In this document: in pieces, positions 34,988-42,909 of the stretch
Layout: each line of letters starts with the position of its first letter
How positions within the stretch are numbered: position 1 is the stretch's first letter
Origin: Chitinophagaceae bacterium
GTDB lineage: Bacteria > Bacteroidota > Bacteroidia > Chitinophagales > Chitinophagaceae
Length of the DNA stretch: 64,000 nucleotides
Direction: 5' to 3'
NCBI GenBank assembly: GCA_016787065.1
Contig: JAEUVD010000002.1
Location: forward strand, 310,001-374,000
Made by a program: the position numbers and the translations under genes
Notes under the pieces: model-generated
The model's database searches: none
Told to the model about the DNA's origin: nothing
The model's input: only the letters and a program-made list of their open reading frames with translations

Positions 34988-35040
34988 TTTTGATAAAAAG
35001 CACAACCTAATTTTTTTCATTTAAGTTTTGATCAGCTTGC

Positions 35041-35048
35041 TATCTTTG
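35041..35048 (+). promoter_or_regulatory. TAnnTTTG promoter element (TATCTTTG) before the LytTR gene
   Basis: TATCTTTG matches the -7 consensus exactly and is four bases before the ATG at 35053. The transcript would be nearly leaderless. A TTG at the usual upstream spacing is not evident, so activation through the repeats at 34931-34987 would make sense. Confidence 0.45.
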
Positions 35049-35052
35049 ACCT

Positions 35053-35793
35053 ATGTCTGCCCTAACCTATATTCTCGCCGATGATGAGCAAATCTACAGG
35101 ACCTGTGTGCAGCAATATCTTTCCCTCGATCAGGAAGTGGAGTGTTTACAGGCCTGTGAAGATGCTTTTCAGGTGGCTGAGGCTCTTCAAAAACATGAAC
35201 CGGATGTACTTATTTTAGATGTAGAAATGCCGGGGTTGAATGGCATTCAATTTGTAAAAACGCTAAAAAAGCAACCGCACATCATCTTTATCACATCGCA
35301 TAGTAAATATGCCATGGATGCCTTTGATGCCGATGCGGTAGATTTTGTAAAGAAGCCCATTCCCCCCGAACGTTTGTTACGTGCAATGAATAAGGTGAAA
35401 GAACTAATTCGTATTCGAAAAGCAGCTGAGGGCGAAGAGGTGTTCCGGAAAAATGATCAAGATAGTTTTTTTGTTCGACAAGACTATAGTTTGATACGTA
35501 TCAATTATGAGGATGTGTTATACATGGAATCGCTCAATGATTTTACTAAAATACACCTAGTTCACGGAGAAGAGAAACTGGTTTTGGTGAGTTTGAAAAA
35601 CATGGAAATTCAATTACCGGAACAGCGATTCGTGCGTATTTCAAGAACCTATCTTGTGAACAAACAGCATATTACTGCACTCAATAAAAATGAAATTCAT
35701 CTGAACAAAGTGGTTTTGGCAGTGGGTGTAACCTATGCCGATAAAATACAAGAATCCATCATCGGTTCAAAGGAAATTAAACGGCACCTATGA
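35053..35793 (+). CDS. LytTR-family response regulator
   Basis: A 246-residue regulator. The receiver domain (1-120) has the acidic pair ADDE, the phospho-acceptor Asp56 in LILDVEMPG and the KKPIPP lysine loop. The LytTR DNA-binding domain follows a linker: LIRINYEDVLYMESLNDFTK, FVRISRTYLVNKQHITAL and a final EIHLNKVVLAVG. The stop overlaps the sensor kinase gene by four bases (ATGA), so the two are translated together. Three 21-base-period repeats upstream are the obvious candidates for its own binding sites. Confidence 0.9.
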   Translation: MSALTYILADDEQIYRTCVQQYLSLDQEVECLQACEDAFQVAEALQKHEPDVLILDVEMPGLNGIQFVKTLKKQPHIIFITSHSKYAMDAFDADAVDFVKKPIPPERLLRAMNKVKELIRIRKAAEGEEVFRKNDQDSFFVRQDYSLIRINYEDVLYMESLNDFTKIHLVHGEEKLVLVSLKNMEIQLPEQRFVRISRTYLVNKQHITALNKNEIHLNKVVLAVGVTYADKIQESIIGSKEIKRHL

Positions 35794-37682
35794 GGAAAAT
35801 CATACTGCTTTTTTTATGTGTTGGTTTATTTAAACCGCCTCTGATTGCTCAGCAGAGTAAAGAATTAGATAGTTTGTTTTCGTTACTGGATGATTCAAAA
35901 ATGAATCAACAGCAAATGCTGGTCAATAGAGGTATCGCGCTGAAGTACCGCGATATTAATGTGAGTAAAGCGCTCGACTATTTCGAAAAATCGAAACAGC
36001 TAGCGGTAAAACTTAACGATGATGGTACTCTCGCCGATAACCTTAGCAATATTGGTTATTGTTATTATGGAAAGGCAGATTATAAAAAGGCTATTGATTA
36101 TTTTTTACAAGCCGTTCGTAAGTATGAAGCAATAAAAAACTTTCAAGATCTGGCAACAACGTATCTCTCAATCATTTCGGTATATAGAGATATGCACGAA
36201 ATGAGTAAGGCCCGTGATTATGCGCGCATGGCGGAAAAACTAATTGCGCAAACAAAAGATAGTAGTCAAATGGTGTTTGTTTATTCGCAATGGGGAGGCA
36301 TTTACTCACAAGAAGGTAAACAAGATTCAGCGGTTCACTTTATGCTCAAAGAGCTTGCAATAGCACGTAGTCTTAAAAACAAAAGTTATGAAAATATAAG
36401 TTTAGGAAACATCGGACTGGCTTATTACGATTGGGGGAAGTTTGATTTGGCGCTGCGGTATATCGACAGTTCCGTACTATTGGCCCATGAGCTGAACAAC
36501 GATATGGTGAACCTGGCAAGTACGCATAATAACCGTGCGTGTTTATATGTAAAATTGAAAGATTACAACAAAGCCCTTCAAGATTTCAAAGTAAGTATCA
36601 TGTATTGCGAAAAATCGGGGTATAATCATGCCTTGATGGAGAATTACCGAAACCTTTCGGATATGTATTATGAAACGAAAGATTTTCCTAACCATTCCTT
36701 CTACTTAAAGAAATACTATCAGCTACGCGATAGCTTAAATAATAATGAAAGCCGATCGCAGATACAACAACTCGAAACAGATTATGTATTGGGCAAAAAG
36801 GATTTGGAATTGGTAAAGAAAGATGCATCGATAAAACAACAACGGAACCAACGTAATATTTTTATTATTCTGGCACTAGCGGCTTTTAGTATTTTGGGTG
36901 CTGCGCTATTCTTCTATAAAAAAATAAAAACGAAAAATTCGAAACTTGAACATCAACAGGAACTTATTCTATCCCAAAAAAATGAACTCGAAAACCTCAA
37001 TCATGTAAAGGATAGATTATTCGGAGTTATTAGTCATGATTTACGCAATCCGCTCAACACCCTTCAAACTTATCTGATGCTTTCAGATAATGAAACGATG
37101 GATGCAGATAAACGTTTATTATTCAAAGACCAAACCGTACAAGCGGTAGCTCAAACAAGTAACTTACTCGATAATTTGCTTACTTGGGCTAACATGCAAA
37201 TTCGAGAAACAACGCCCGAAAAAACGCCCTATCCGATATTGGATTTAGTAGAGGATGTAACTTCTGTTATAAAGCCTCAGGCGCAACGAAAGGAAGTACA
37301 GATTGTATTGCATGTACAACAGGCAAAGGTTATTACCGATTATAATATTCTTTCCATTGCCTTAAGAAATATACTTACCAATGCGATTAAATTTAGTCGT
37401 GTACAACAGGAGGTTATAATTCAAGGGGTAGCGGAAGGCGCCATGTATAAACTTCAAATTATTGATTACGGATCTGGTATGCGCGAAGATCAAATACAAG
37501 CGATCCTTAATTACTCCTCGATACAATCGCTGTCGGGTACGCAAGGAGAATCAGGTACAGGACTCGGATTATTTCTTGTAAAACAACTGCTAGATAAGGC
37601 CGAGATATCTTTAAGTATTGAAAGTGAAGTAGGAAAGGGAAGTACGTTTACCATGATGCTTGATGTACACGGCAGACAATAA
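35790..37682 (+). CDS. TPR-domain sensor histidine kinase (HisKA type)
   Basis: A 630-residue protein. A signal peptide (MRKIILLFLCVGLFKPPLIA) is followed by about six tetratricopeptide repeats (for example NIGYCYYGKADYKKAIDYFL) through residue 330. A helix at about 352-372 crosses the membrane, and a coiled coil leads to the HisKA box FGVISHDLRNPLNTLQTY with His416. The HATPase domain has an N-box near ILTNAIKFS, the G1 box DYGSGM and TGLGLFLVKQLL. It is coupled to the LytTR regulator gene. The TPR part, outside the membrane, presumably senses a protein or peptide; the signal is unknown. Confidence 0.9.
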   Translation: MRKIILLFLCVGLFKPPLIAQQSKELDSLFSLLDDSKMNQQQMLVNRGIALKYRDINVSKALDYFEKSKQLAVKLNDDGTLADNLSNIGYCYYGKADYKKAIDYFLQAVRKYEAIKNFQDLATTYLSIISVYRDMHEMSKARDYARMAEKLIAQTKDSSQMVFVYSQWGGIYSQEGKQDSAVHFMLKELAIARSLKNKSYENISLGNIGLAYYDWGKFDLALRYIDSSVLLAHELNNDMVNLASTHNNRACLYVKLKDYNKALQDFKVSIMYCEKSGYNHALMENYRNLSDMYYETKDFPNHSFYLKKYYQLRDSLNNNESRSQIQQLETDYVLGKKDLELVKKDASIKQQRNQRNIFIILALAAFSILGAALFFYKKIKTKNSKLEHQQELILSQKNELENLNHVKDRLFGVISHDLRNPLNTLQTYLMLSDNETMDADKRLLFKDQTVQAVAQTSNLLDNLLTWANMQIRETTPEKTPYPILDLVEDVTSVIKPQAQRKEVQIVLHVQQAKVITDYNILSIALRNILTNAIKFSRVQQEVIIQGVAEGAMYKLQIIDYGSGMREDQIQAILNYSSIQSLSGTQGESGTGLGLFLVKQLLDKAEISLSIESEVGKGSTFTMMLDVHGRQ

Positions 37683-37685
37683 TTT

Positions 37686-37973
37686 CTACCAAAAAGAAAC
37701 AATAAATAGCGCTGAAAAAAGCAGCAGTAAATTTACAAGTAAGGCGGTTACAAAAAGAAAGCTACTATAACATGTAAGCACGAAAGCCAATTTAGAATGG
37801 TAACGATGCCCGGCTATAAACAAACTAAATCCACAAAGTAAATTAATACATGCCGCGGGTAATAGTACCGACAACACCGCAGACAACTCTAAATTCCAAA
37901 CAGCAGTACATAAGTATACATGCAATATGGGATGGGTAAAATGCAGTAATAGCAGAAGAAAGAAACGATGCAT
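37686..37973 (-). CDS. small multi-pass membrane protein, unknown function
   Basis: A 95-residue very hydrophobic protein with about three membrane helices (FFLLLLLHFTHPILHVYL, LSAVLSVLLPAACINLLCGF, VTALLVNLLLLFSALFIVSF). It starts one base after the stop of the radical SAM gene, which supports it as a coupled gene rather than a chance frame. Its overall pattern, with HxxHPxxHV near the start, recalls that of the 109-residue protein at 39400-39696 (VVTHPVITLVW), so the two may be related. No function can be assigned. Confidence 0.5.
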   Translation of the reverse strand: MHRFFLLLLLHFTHPILHVYLCTAVWNLELSAVLSVLLPAACINLLCGFSLFIAGHRYHSKLAFVLTCYSSFLFVTALLVNLLLLFSALFIVSFW

Positions 37974-37974
37974 C

Positions 37975-39387
37975 TTAACCTAAGGGCGGATAGTAAAGAG
38001 GTTGTTGTAAGGTGTTTGGTGATTCTTTTCTTCTTACCTCGCTTAAAATGGTTTCAAGCAAAGGAAGCATGGCATTCAAGCCTTTGGTTTTTATTATGAA
38101 ATTCCAAAGTCCTTCAAAACGTTTCCAACCTGCGGTATAAAAGAAATGTTTGGCCATGTGTTTTACCTGTTCGTGTTGCAAGGAGGCCTTCATAATATTT
38201 TGCCAACTATAAAATTCACGATAAGCCCAATCATAGCCCTCTTTAAGTTGTGCGGCGGTTAGTCCTTTGGTTTGATAAACTACTTGACGTGTATCATACA
38301 AATCCCATTGGTGATGCAGTATTCTTCCTGCGGCATCCATATCCTGAAATAATTTTGTGCCCGGGTAAGGTGTAAGAATGTGAAAGGTACATGTTGTAAG
38401 GGCTTGTTGTACGGCCCAATCTACGGTTCGTTTGAATACATCAACGTCATCATCATCTAATCCGAAAACAAAACTACCGTTAATCATAATTCCTAAATCA
38501 TGGAGTCGTTGTATGGCGCGTTGATAATCTTTACCAACATTTTGTTTCTTATTACTTTGTAACAAATTTCTTTCATTCATGGTTTCAAAACCAATGAACA
38601 CCGAACGCATACCGGCCTTGGCTGCACGTTCTATTAAATCGCCGCGCAGAATAGCTTCCACCGTGCTTGCTCCTTGAAACACGCGGTTCATGCCCTGCAT
38701 ACCATCGAATAGCGCTTCAGCAAACGGACGATTGCCTAATAGATGATCATCCAGAAAGTATAAGTGTTTACCGGGTAACCGATCTATTTCGGCTAAGGCA
38801 TCATCCACACGTTGCGTATAGAATCCTTTTCCACCTTCAAAGAAGGCATCCTTGTAACAGAAGCTACAATGATGCGGACAACCTCGTGTAACAACAATGG
38901 AGTTCGGTACCAAATACAAGGAACGTTTAATTAAATCTCTTCGTATGGGAGGCACACCATCCAGTGTTCTGTTTTTACTCCAGTACATTTTTTGCGCTTT
39001 GCCCAGTTTATAATCGTTTAGGAAGCGAGGAAAACTTTCTTCACCCGGACCAATAAATAAACTATCGGCATAGGGTATTGCTTCCTCAGGGAGTGAACTT
39101 ACATGCAGACCACCAAGACATACATAACAACCCTTCTTGCGATAATGAGAAGCTAATGCGTATGCACGAAAAGCATTGGTAATATAAACCTGAATAACAA
39201 CAATATCTGGTTGGTCGTGTGTAGACAATTCCTCAACATGTTCATCTTGCAATTCAATGCGATCATTCCGATCGCAATAGGCAGCGAGTGTGGCTAAACC
39301 AAGTGGCGGAAATAGCGAATATTTAATGGGCCGCCAATACGCACTTTTCGCTTCGGTAAGTGCGGGTAAAATGAATTTGATATGCAT
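37975..39387 (-). CDS. B12-binding-type radical SAM enzyme, unknown substrate
   Basis: A 470-residue protein. Residues 1-130 resemble a cobalamin-binding domain (SLFPPLGLATLAAYC, QPDIVVIQVYI, CYVCLGGLHVSSLPEEA, GPGEESFPRFL), though the DxHxxG cobalamin motif is absent. The radical SAM core starts at RGCPHHCSFC (Cys170, 174, 177), with FIGFETMNERNL and GSFVFGLDDDDVDVF as later motifs. A C-terminal region of 100 residues includes HHQWDLYDTRQVVYQTKGL, as in many B12-radical SAM proteins of unknown role. It is flanked by two small membrane protein genes on the same strand, perhaps an operon for modification of a lipid or membrane component (inference). Confidence 0.85.
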   Translation of the reverse strand: MHIKFILPALTEAKSAYWRPIKYSLFPPLGLATLAAYCDRNDRIELQDEHVEELSTHDQPDIVVIQVYITNAFRAYALASHYRKKGCYVCLGGLHVSSLPEEAIPYADSLFIGPGEESFPRFLNDYKLGKAQKMYWSKNRTLDGVPPIRRDLIKRSLYLVPNSIVVTRGCPHHCSFCYKDAFFEGGKGFYTQRVDDALAEIDRLPGKHLYFLDDHLLGNRPFAEALFDGMQGMNRVFQGASTVEAILRGDLIERAAKAGMRSVFIGFETMNERNLLQSNKKQNVGKDYQRAIQRLHDLGIMINGSFVFGLDDDDVDVFKRTVDWAVQQALTTCTFHILTPYPGTKLFQDMDAAGRILHHQWDLYDTRQVVYQTKGLTAAQLKEGYDWAYREFYSWQNIMKASLQHEQVKHMAKHFFYTAGWKRFEGLWNFIIKTKGLNAMLPLLETILSEVRRKESPNTLQQPLYYPPLG

Positions 39388-39399
39388 TGTAAATCTTAT

Positions 39400-39696
39400 T
39401 TAAGAATTGAAAAAGAAACCGATTGTAAAAAGAAGTATCAGGTTAAATATCCATGCACTCGCCCAAAGCAAAATACCGGTTGCGAAACTTAACCAAGGTT
39501 TCAACGACCAACGTTGAAGTATGTTAAACGAAGAAAGGCGATAATAGGTAAGTCCAAGAAAGAAGTTAACTATTGAACTTACAAGATAATAAAGTATGTA
39601 AAATAGCACTGGAATAGCCGTGTTATCGGCAAACCAAACAAGGGTTATAACGGGGTGCGTAACAACCAGTAAAAGCAAATAAAGCCCTACTTTCAT
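39400..39696 (-). CDS. small multi-pass membrane protein, unknown function
   Basis: From ATG 39696 the protein is 98 residues; a start at 39729 would add 11 and overlap creD by 25 bases. Three hydrophobic helices are visible: VGLYLLLLVVTHPVITLVWF, PVLFYILYYLVSSIVNFFLG and GILLWASAWIFNLILLFTIG. No known family is recognised. It lies between creD and the radical SAM gene on the same strand, with gaps of 8 and 12 bases, so it belongs to one probable transcript 41084-37686. Confidence 0.55.
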   Translation of the reverse strand: MKVGLYLLLLVVTHPVITLVWFADNTAIPVLFYILYYLVSSIVNFFLGLTYYRLSSFNILQRWSLKPWLSFATGILLWASAWIFNLILLFTIGFFFNS

Positions 39697-39704
39697 GATG
39701 GAAA

Positions 39705-41084
39705 CTAATTGTTTACCTGCTTGTTCCAATCAAGTTTTCGCGATACATACATGATGGATGCGAGGATCACGAATAAGCCAATACTACCAACAAGCAGCGC
39801 ACCATCTTCTAGCTGTATAAGAACAAAGATGAAGGCATATAATAAGGATAGAAAACCACCGAATACCAGTGCTGATTTGAATTGACCAAATACACTTTTG
39901 GTATATAATGAAATGAGTAGAATAGTTGCAAGGGCAGAAATTAAATAAGCTTGCACATAACCGGTATATTCCGAAATTGAAAGAAGTAAAGTGTAAAACA
40001 AACACAGCGCAAACCCGATGAGAACATATTGCATGGCGTTTACAAATTTCTTTTGAAAGAGTTCAATAAAGAAGTACACCACAAAGGTGAGCATGATAAC
40101 AAGAATGGCATATTTGATGGTGCGAGTAGTTTTGGCGTAATTGTCGAGCGGTTGAATAAGATTTACACCGAAGGCAGTGCGCCTCATATCTTTCAAACTA
40201 TATTTTTGTTGCGGAGGCATACTTCGGTACACATTCCAGTTGGCAGTAAATCCGGTGTCGGTGAGGGTATGTGCATCAGGAAGATAATTACCTTGAAAGT
40301 CGCGATCTTTCCAGTTAGCCCAAAGCGATGTTTTCGTGCTATTTCCTACCGGAACAACAAAGAGTTTTTCAGAACCACGAAGTTTCAATTCAAAATCGAA
40401 GTGATGTTCGGATGCAAAAAAAGAAGCATCTAAAGGAAGGTTCAAAACCAAACCTTCATTGTCGCGCGGTGTTTCTTGGTAAAGTGCGTCAGAAGCCGGT
40501 AACGCGGCATTGCAACCTACACCGCAATCGTTACCCGGTATAAACGATTTGGTTTGTCCGTCCCATTGTATCGAGGTTTCATCGGTTAAACCTTTGGTGT
40601 CGAAAACACCCACAATTAATTTGGCTTCTTGCCAAAGTAGGTTTTCTGGTTTTAAACCAAGTCGTTCCGGAAGTAAATTTTTATAACTACCTTTTACATG
40701 AATGGAAGCAGTATAAACCGGTACTTTAAAAATACTGCGGGCTTTTAATTCTGGTTGCAGTTTACCGTTTATTTCAAGCTTATCAGGCATGAAGTACGCA
40801 TAGTATTTCTTAACTGTTGGTTTCTTTTGATCGTCGAATGCGTTTTCAAGAAAGGGAACTACAAGCACCGGACCTGAAATCGTTTGTGCTTGGCTCCATT
40901 GGTTAGCGATAGATGTTTTTACTTCTTGGTTGCGTTCTTTACGTTCATCAATTAGGTTGGAGATGAAGAAGGTAGGAATCATAAGAGCAAGAATTAAAAA
41001 ACCGACAAAGCCTGCTTTAAATACTTGTCGGTTTCTTTTTAAAAATCCTTGTGATTCGTTTTCTTGATAGGGTGCTTGATCCAT
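39705..41084 (-). CDS. creD: inner-membrane protein CreD
   Basis: A 459-residue protein. One helix near the N-terminus (AGFVGFLILALMIPTFFISN) is followed by the CreD signature DERKERNQEVKTSIANQWSQ and SGPVLVVPFL. A large periplasmic domain runs to about residue 310, with SIHVKGSYKN and FDFELKLRGSEKLFVVPVG. Four or five further helices occupy the C-terminal 140 residues. In enterobacteria creD is regulated by CreBC and affects envelope stress and beta-lactam response. In Bacteroidota a winged-helix regulator gene often precedes it; none is seen here. Confidence 0.88.
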   Translation of the reverse strand: MDQAPYQENESQGFLKRNRQVFKAGFVGFLILALMIPTFFISNLIDERKERNQEVKTSIANQWSQAQTISGPVLVVPFLENAFDDQKKPTVKKYYAYFMPDKLEINGKLQPELKARSIFKVPVYTASIHVKGSYKNLLPERLGLKPENLLWQEAKLIVGVFDTKGLTDETSIQWDGQTKSFIPGNDCGVGCNAALPASDALYQETPRDNEGLVLNLPLDASFFASEHHFDFELKLRGSEKLFVVPVGNSTKTSLWANWKDRDFQGNYLPDAHTLTDTGFTANWNVYRSMPPQQKYSLKDMRRTAFGVNLIQPLDNYAKTTRTIKYAILVIMLTFVVYFFIELFQKKFVNAMQYVLIGFALCLFYTLLLSISEYTGYVQAYLISALATILLISLYTKSVFGQFKSALVFGGFLSLLYAFIFVLIQLEDGALLVGSIGLFVILASIMYVSRKLDWNKQVNN

Positions 41085-41182
41085 GGTATATGATTTTAAT
41101 TATTTAAAAGTACTTTGAAATACAAAGCTAATAAAGCAAATCAATCCAACGAATAAATGCCGTTAAAAAAATGGAAAAAGGA

Positions 41183-41626
41183 TTATTGAACAATCACCCC
41201 TTGAAAATTCAAGGTGTATTGCGTATGGTTGGAGTCGCTTCCATCATAACGCAACATCGAAGCGGTTAACGAGTTTTGTGTTAAAGTAAAAGTTTGACTT
41301 GCTTGATACGTGTTACTATTGGCAGTATAAATGTCTAAATTATTTCGGTTGAACGTAAATATCTGCTGAAACGATTTACAAGCATGTTGTTGTTCGCTTA
41401 TCGTAAACGTAACTGTGCCTGCGGCAATATCATGGTGAACATAAACTTTATCGAGATAGGTACTATCCCATGCCAGAGTATTGGTTCCGGAACTTTGCAC
41501 GGAAACCTGTTCTGAAATCGCATGTGCAGTACCGGCATACGTGTAATCGGTAACTACATAATCGCTTTTCTTTTTACAAGAAAATAGAACAACAAAGAGT
41601 GCTAAAAGAAGGTAATACCTTTTCAT
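41183..41626 (-). CDS. putative lipoprotein, unknown function
   Basis: A 147-residue protein with a clear lipobox, LLALFVVLFSCKKKSD, so Cys17 is probably lipid-modified. The mature part consists of beta strands (DYTYAGTAHAISEQVSV, VHHDIAAGTVTFTISEQQ, TQYTLNFQGVIV) and contains one further Cys. It looks like a small beta-sandwich outer-membrane lipoprotein. No known domain is recognised and no partner gene is adjacent. Confidence 0.6.
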   Translation of the reverse strand: MKRYYLLLALFVVLFSCKKKSDYVVTDYTYAGTAHAISEQVSVQSSGTNTLAWDSTYLDKVYVHHDIAAGTVTFTISEQQHACKSFQQIFTFNRNNLDIYTANSNTYQASQTFTLTQNSLTASMLRYDGSDSNHTQYTLNFQGVIVQ

Positions 41627-41988
41627 AGAATGAGGCGATGAAGATACTGGATATTTACAAGCTAACTATAGCGCAACGGTAAAATCCATTCTTTTAGCTG
41701 TAACAATCAATGGAGAAAGAGATAATAACCCTTTTCGGATGGAGCTGATAAATTAGGTAAGGGGTAATTTCTCAAAGGTTTTGTGTTCGAAAATTACAGC
41801 AACGAGATTCCCCGGTAACATATACCATACAACGGCAGCACTTCGAAAAAAGTAATACCGATATTCCTTCCTTATAATGTGAACACTTCAAAAAATTGAA
41901 ATGGGCTGATATTCCAAATCATCATACTTTCAATTTATTACCGGCATTAATATATTTTTGTTTACTTTGAACATTAAACACAACAAAC
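41627..41988. other. divergent intergenic region (362 bases)
   Basis: It holds the leaders of the lipoprotein gene and the zinc metalloprotease gene. TATTTTTG at 41953-41960 matches TAnnTTTG and is a candidate promoter element for the latter, followed by a 28-base leader. I see no ORF, hairpin or repeat of note in the rest. Confidence 0.45.
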
Positions 41989-42849
41989 ATGAAATGGCAA
42001 GGACGACAAGAAAGTGAAAATATTGAAGACCGCAGAGGTATTAGTGGCCGACAAGTAGCGGCAGGTGGTGGTGGATTAGCCATCGTTATGCTTATCATTG
42101 GTTTAATTATGGGCGGTGATCCGCAACAACTTTTGTCGGATTTCATGCAGAATAAATCCAAGCAAACACAAACAACACAGCGGGGCGCTGAATCGCAGGA
42201 AGAAAAAAATTTACGTTCGTTTGCGGGGGTTACCCTAGCGGATAACGAACAAATCTGGACAAAACTATTTGAACAAAATGGTATGCAATATCAAAAGCCA
42301 ACGATGGTAATTTTTGATAATGAAACACAATCGCCCTGTGGTGCCGCCAATGCTCAAACCGGCCCGTTTTACTGTCCGGCCGATCGCAAAATATACCTCT
42401 CGCTCAACTTCTTTAACGACCTCACACAGAAACTCGGTGCTAATGGCGATTTCGCTTTTGCGTACGTAATATCGCATGAAGTAGGTCATCATATTCAACA
42501 TCTTTTAGGCACAACCAATAAAGTGCGTCAGGCGCAAAGTCAGTTAGATGAAGCCGGTGCTAACCGTTATAGTGTTGCTCTTGAATTACAAGCCGATTTT
42601 TATGCAGGGGTTTGGGCACATTATAATCAACAATGGAATAATGCCTTAGAGCAAGGTGATATTGAAGAAGCGTTGAGTGCAGCCAATGCTGTTGGTGATG
42701 ATCGCTTGCAAAAACGGATGCAAGGGTATGTAGTTCCCGATGCGTTTACCCATGGTACCTCAGAACAACGCATGTATTGGTTTAAGAAAGGGTATGAAAC
42801 CGGCGATTTGAATCAGGGAAATACATTCGATGAAGTATTGAATCAATAA
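41989..42849 (+). CDS. ypfJ: YpfJ-family neutral zinc metallopeptidase
   Basis: A 286-residue protein. It starts with the conserved MKWQGRQESENIEDRRG, typical of YpfJ/KPN_02809 proteins. A membrane helix at about residues 24-42 follows, then the peptidase domain with VISHEVGHHIQHLLG, where His163, Glu164 and His167 fit a HExxH zinc site. ELQADFYAGVWAHY provides the third ligand and TSEQRMYWFKKGYETGD the C-terminal signature. Its natural substrate is not known. It ends in front of a strong bidirectional terminator. Confidence 0.9.
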   Translation: MKWQGRQESENIEDRRGISGRQVAAGGGGLAIVMLIIGLIMGGDPQQLLSDFMQNKSKQTQTTQRGAESQEEKNLRSFAGVTLADNEQIWTKLFEQNGMQYQKPTMVIFDNETQSPCGAANAQTGPFYCPADRKIYLSLNFFNDLTQKLGANGDFAFAYVISHEVGHHIQHLLGTTNKVRQAQSQLDEAGANRYSVALELQADFYAGVWAHYNQQWNNALEQGDIEEALSAANAVGDDRLQKRMQGYVVPDAFTHGTSEQRMYWFKKGYETGDLNQGNTFDEVLNQ

Positions 42850-42862
42850 GTTATCATCATAA

Positions 42863-42896
42863 AAAAAAGCCTCTCCAAAATCGGAGAGGCTTTTTT
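42863..42896. terminator. bidirectional terminator
   Basis: AAAAAAGCCTCTCC (42863-42876) and GGAGAGGCTTTTTT (42883-42896) are perfect complements around a six-base loop. It separates the convergent metalloprotease and T9SS genes. Confidence 0.92.
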
Positions 42897-42909
42897 ATGT
42901 TCATATAAA

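Larger units (their letters stand above)
34683..35052. other. intergenic region (370 bases) with hairpin and direct repeats
   Basis: This region between the YitT gene and the LytTR regulator has a 3'-end hairpin (34708-34749), a central stretch without features, three direct repeats (34931-34987) and a promoter element (35041-35048). No ORF is supported. Confidence 0.6.

Noticed and set aside
40029-40433. 134-codon frame antisense to creD
   Set aside because: creD is clearly coding on the other strand, and the frame has no homology pattern.
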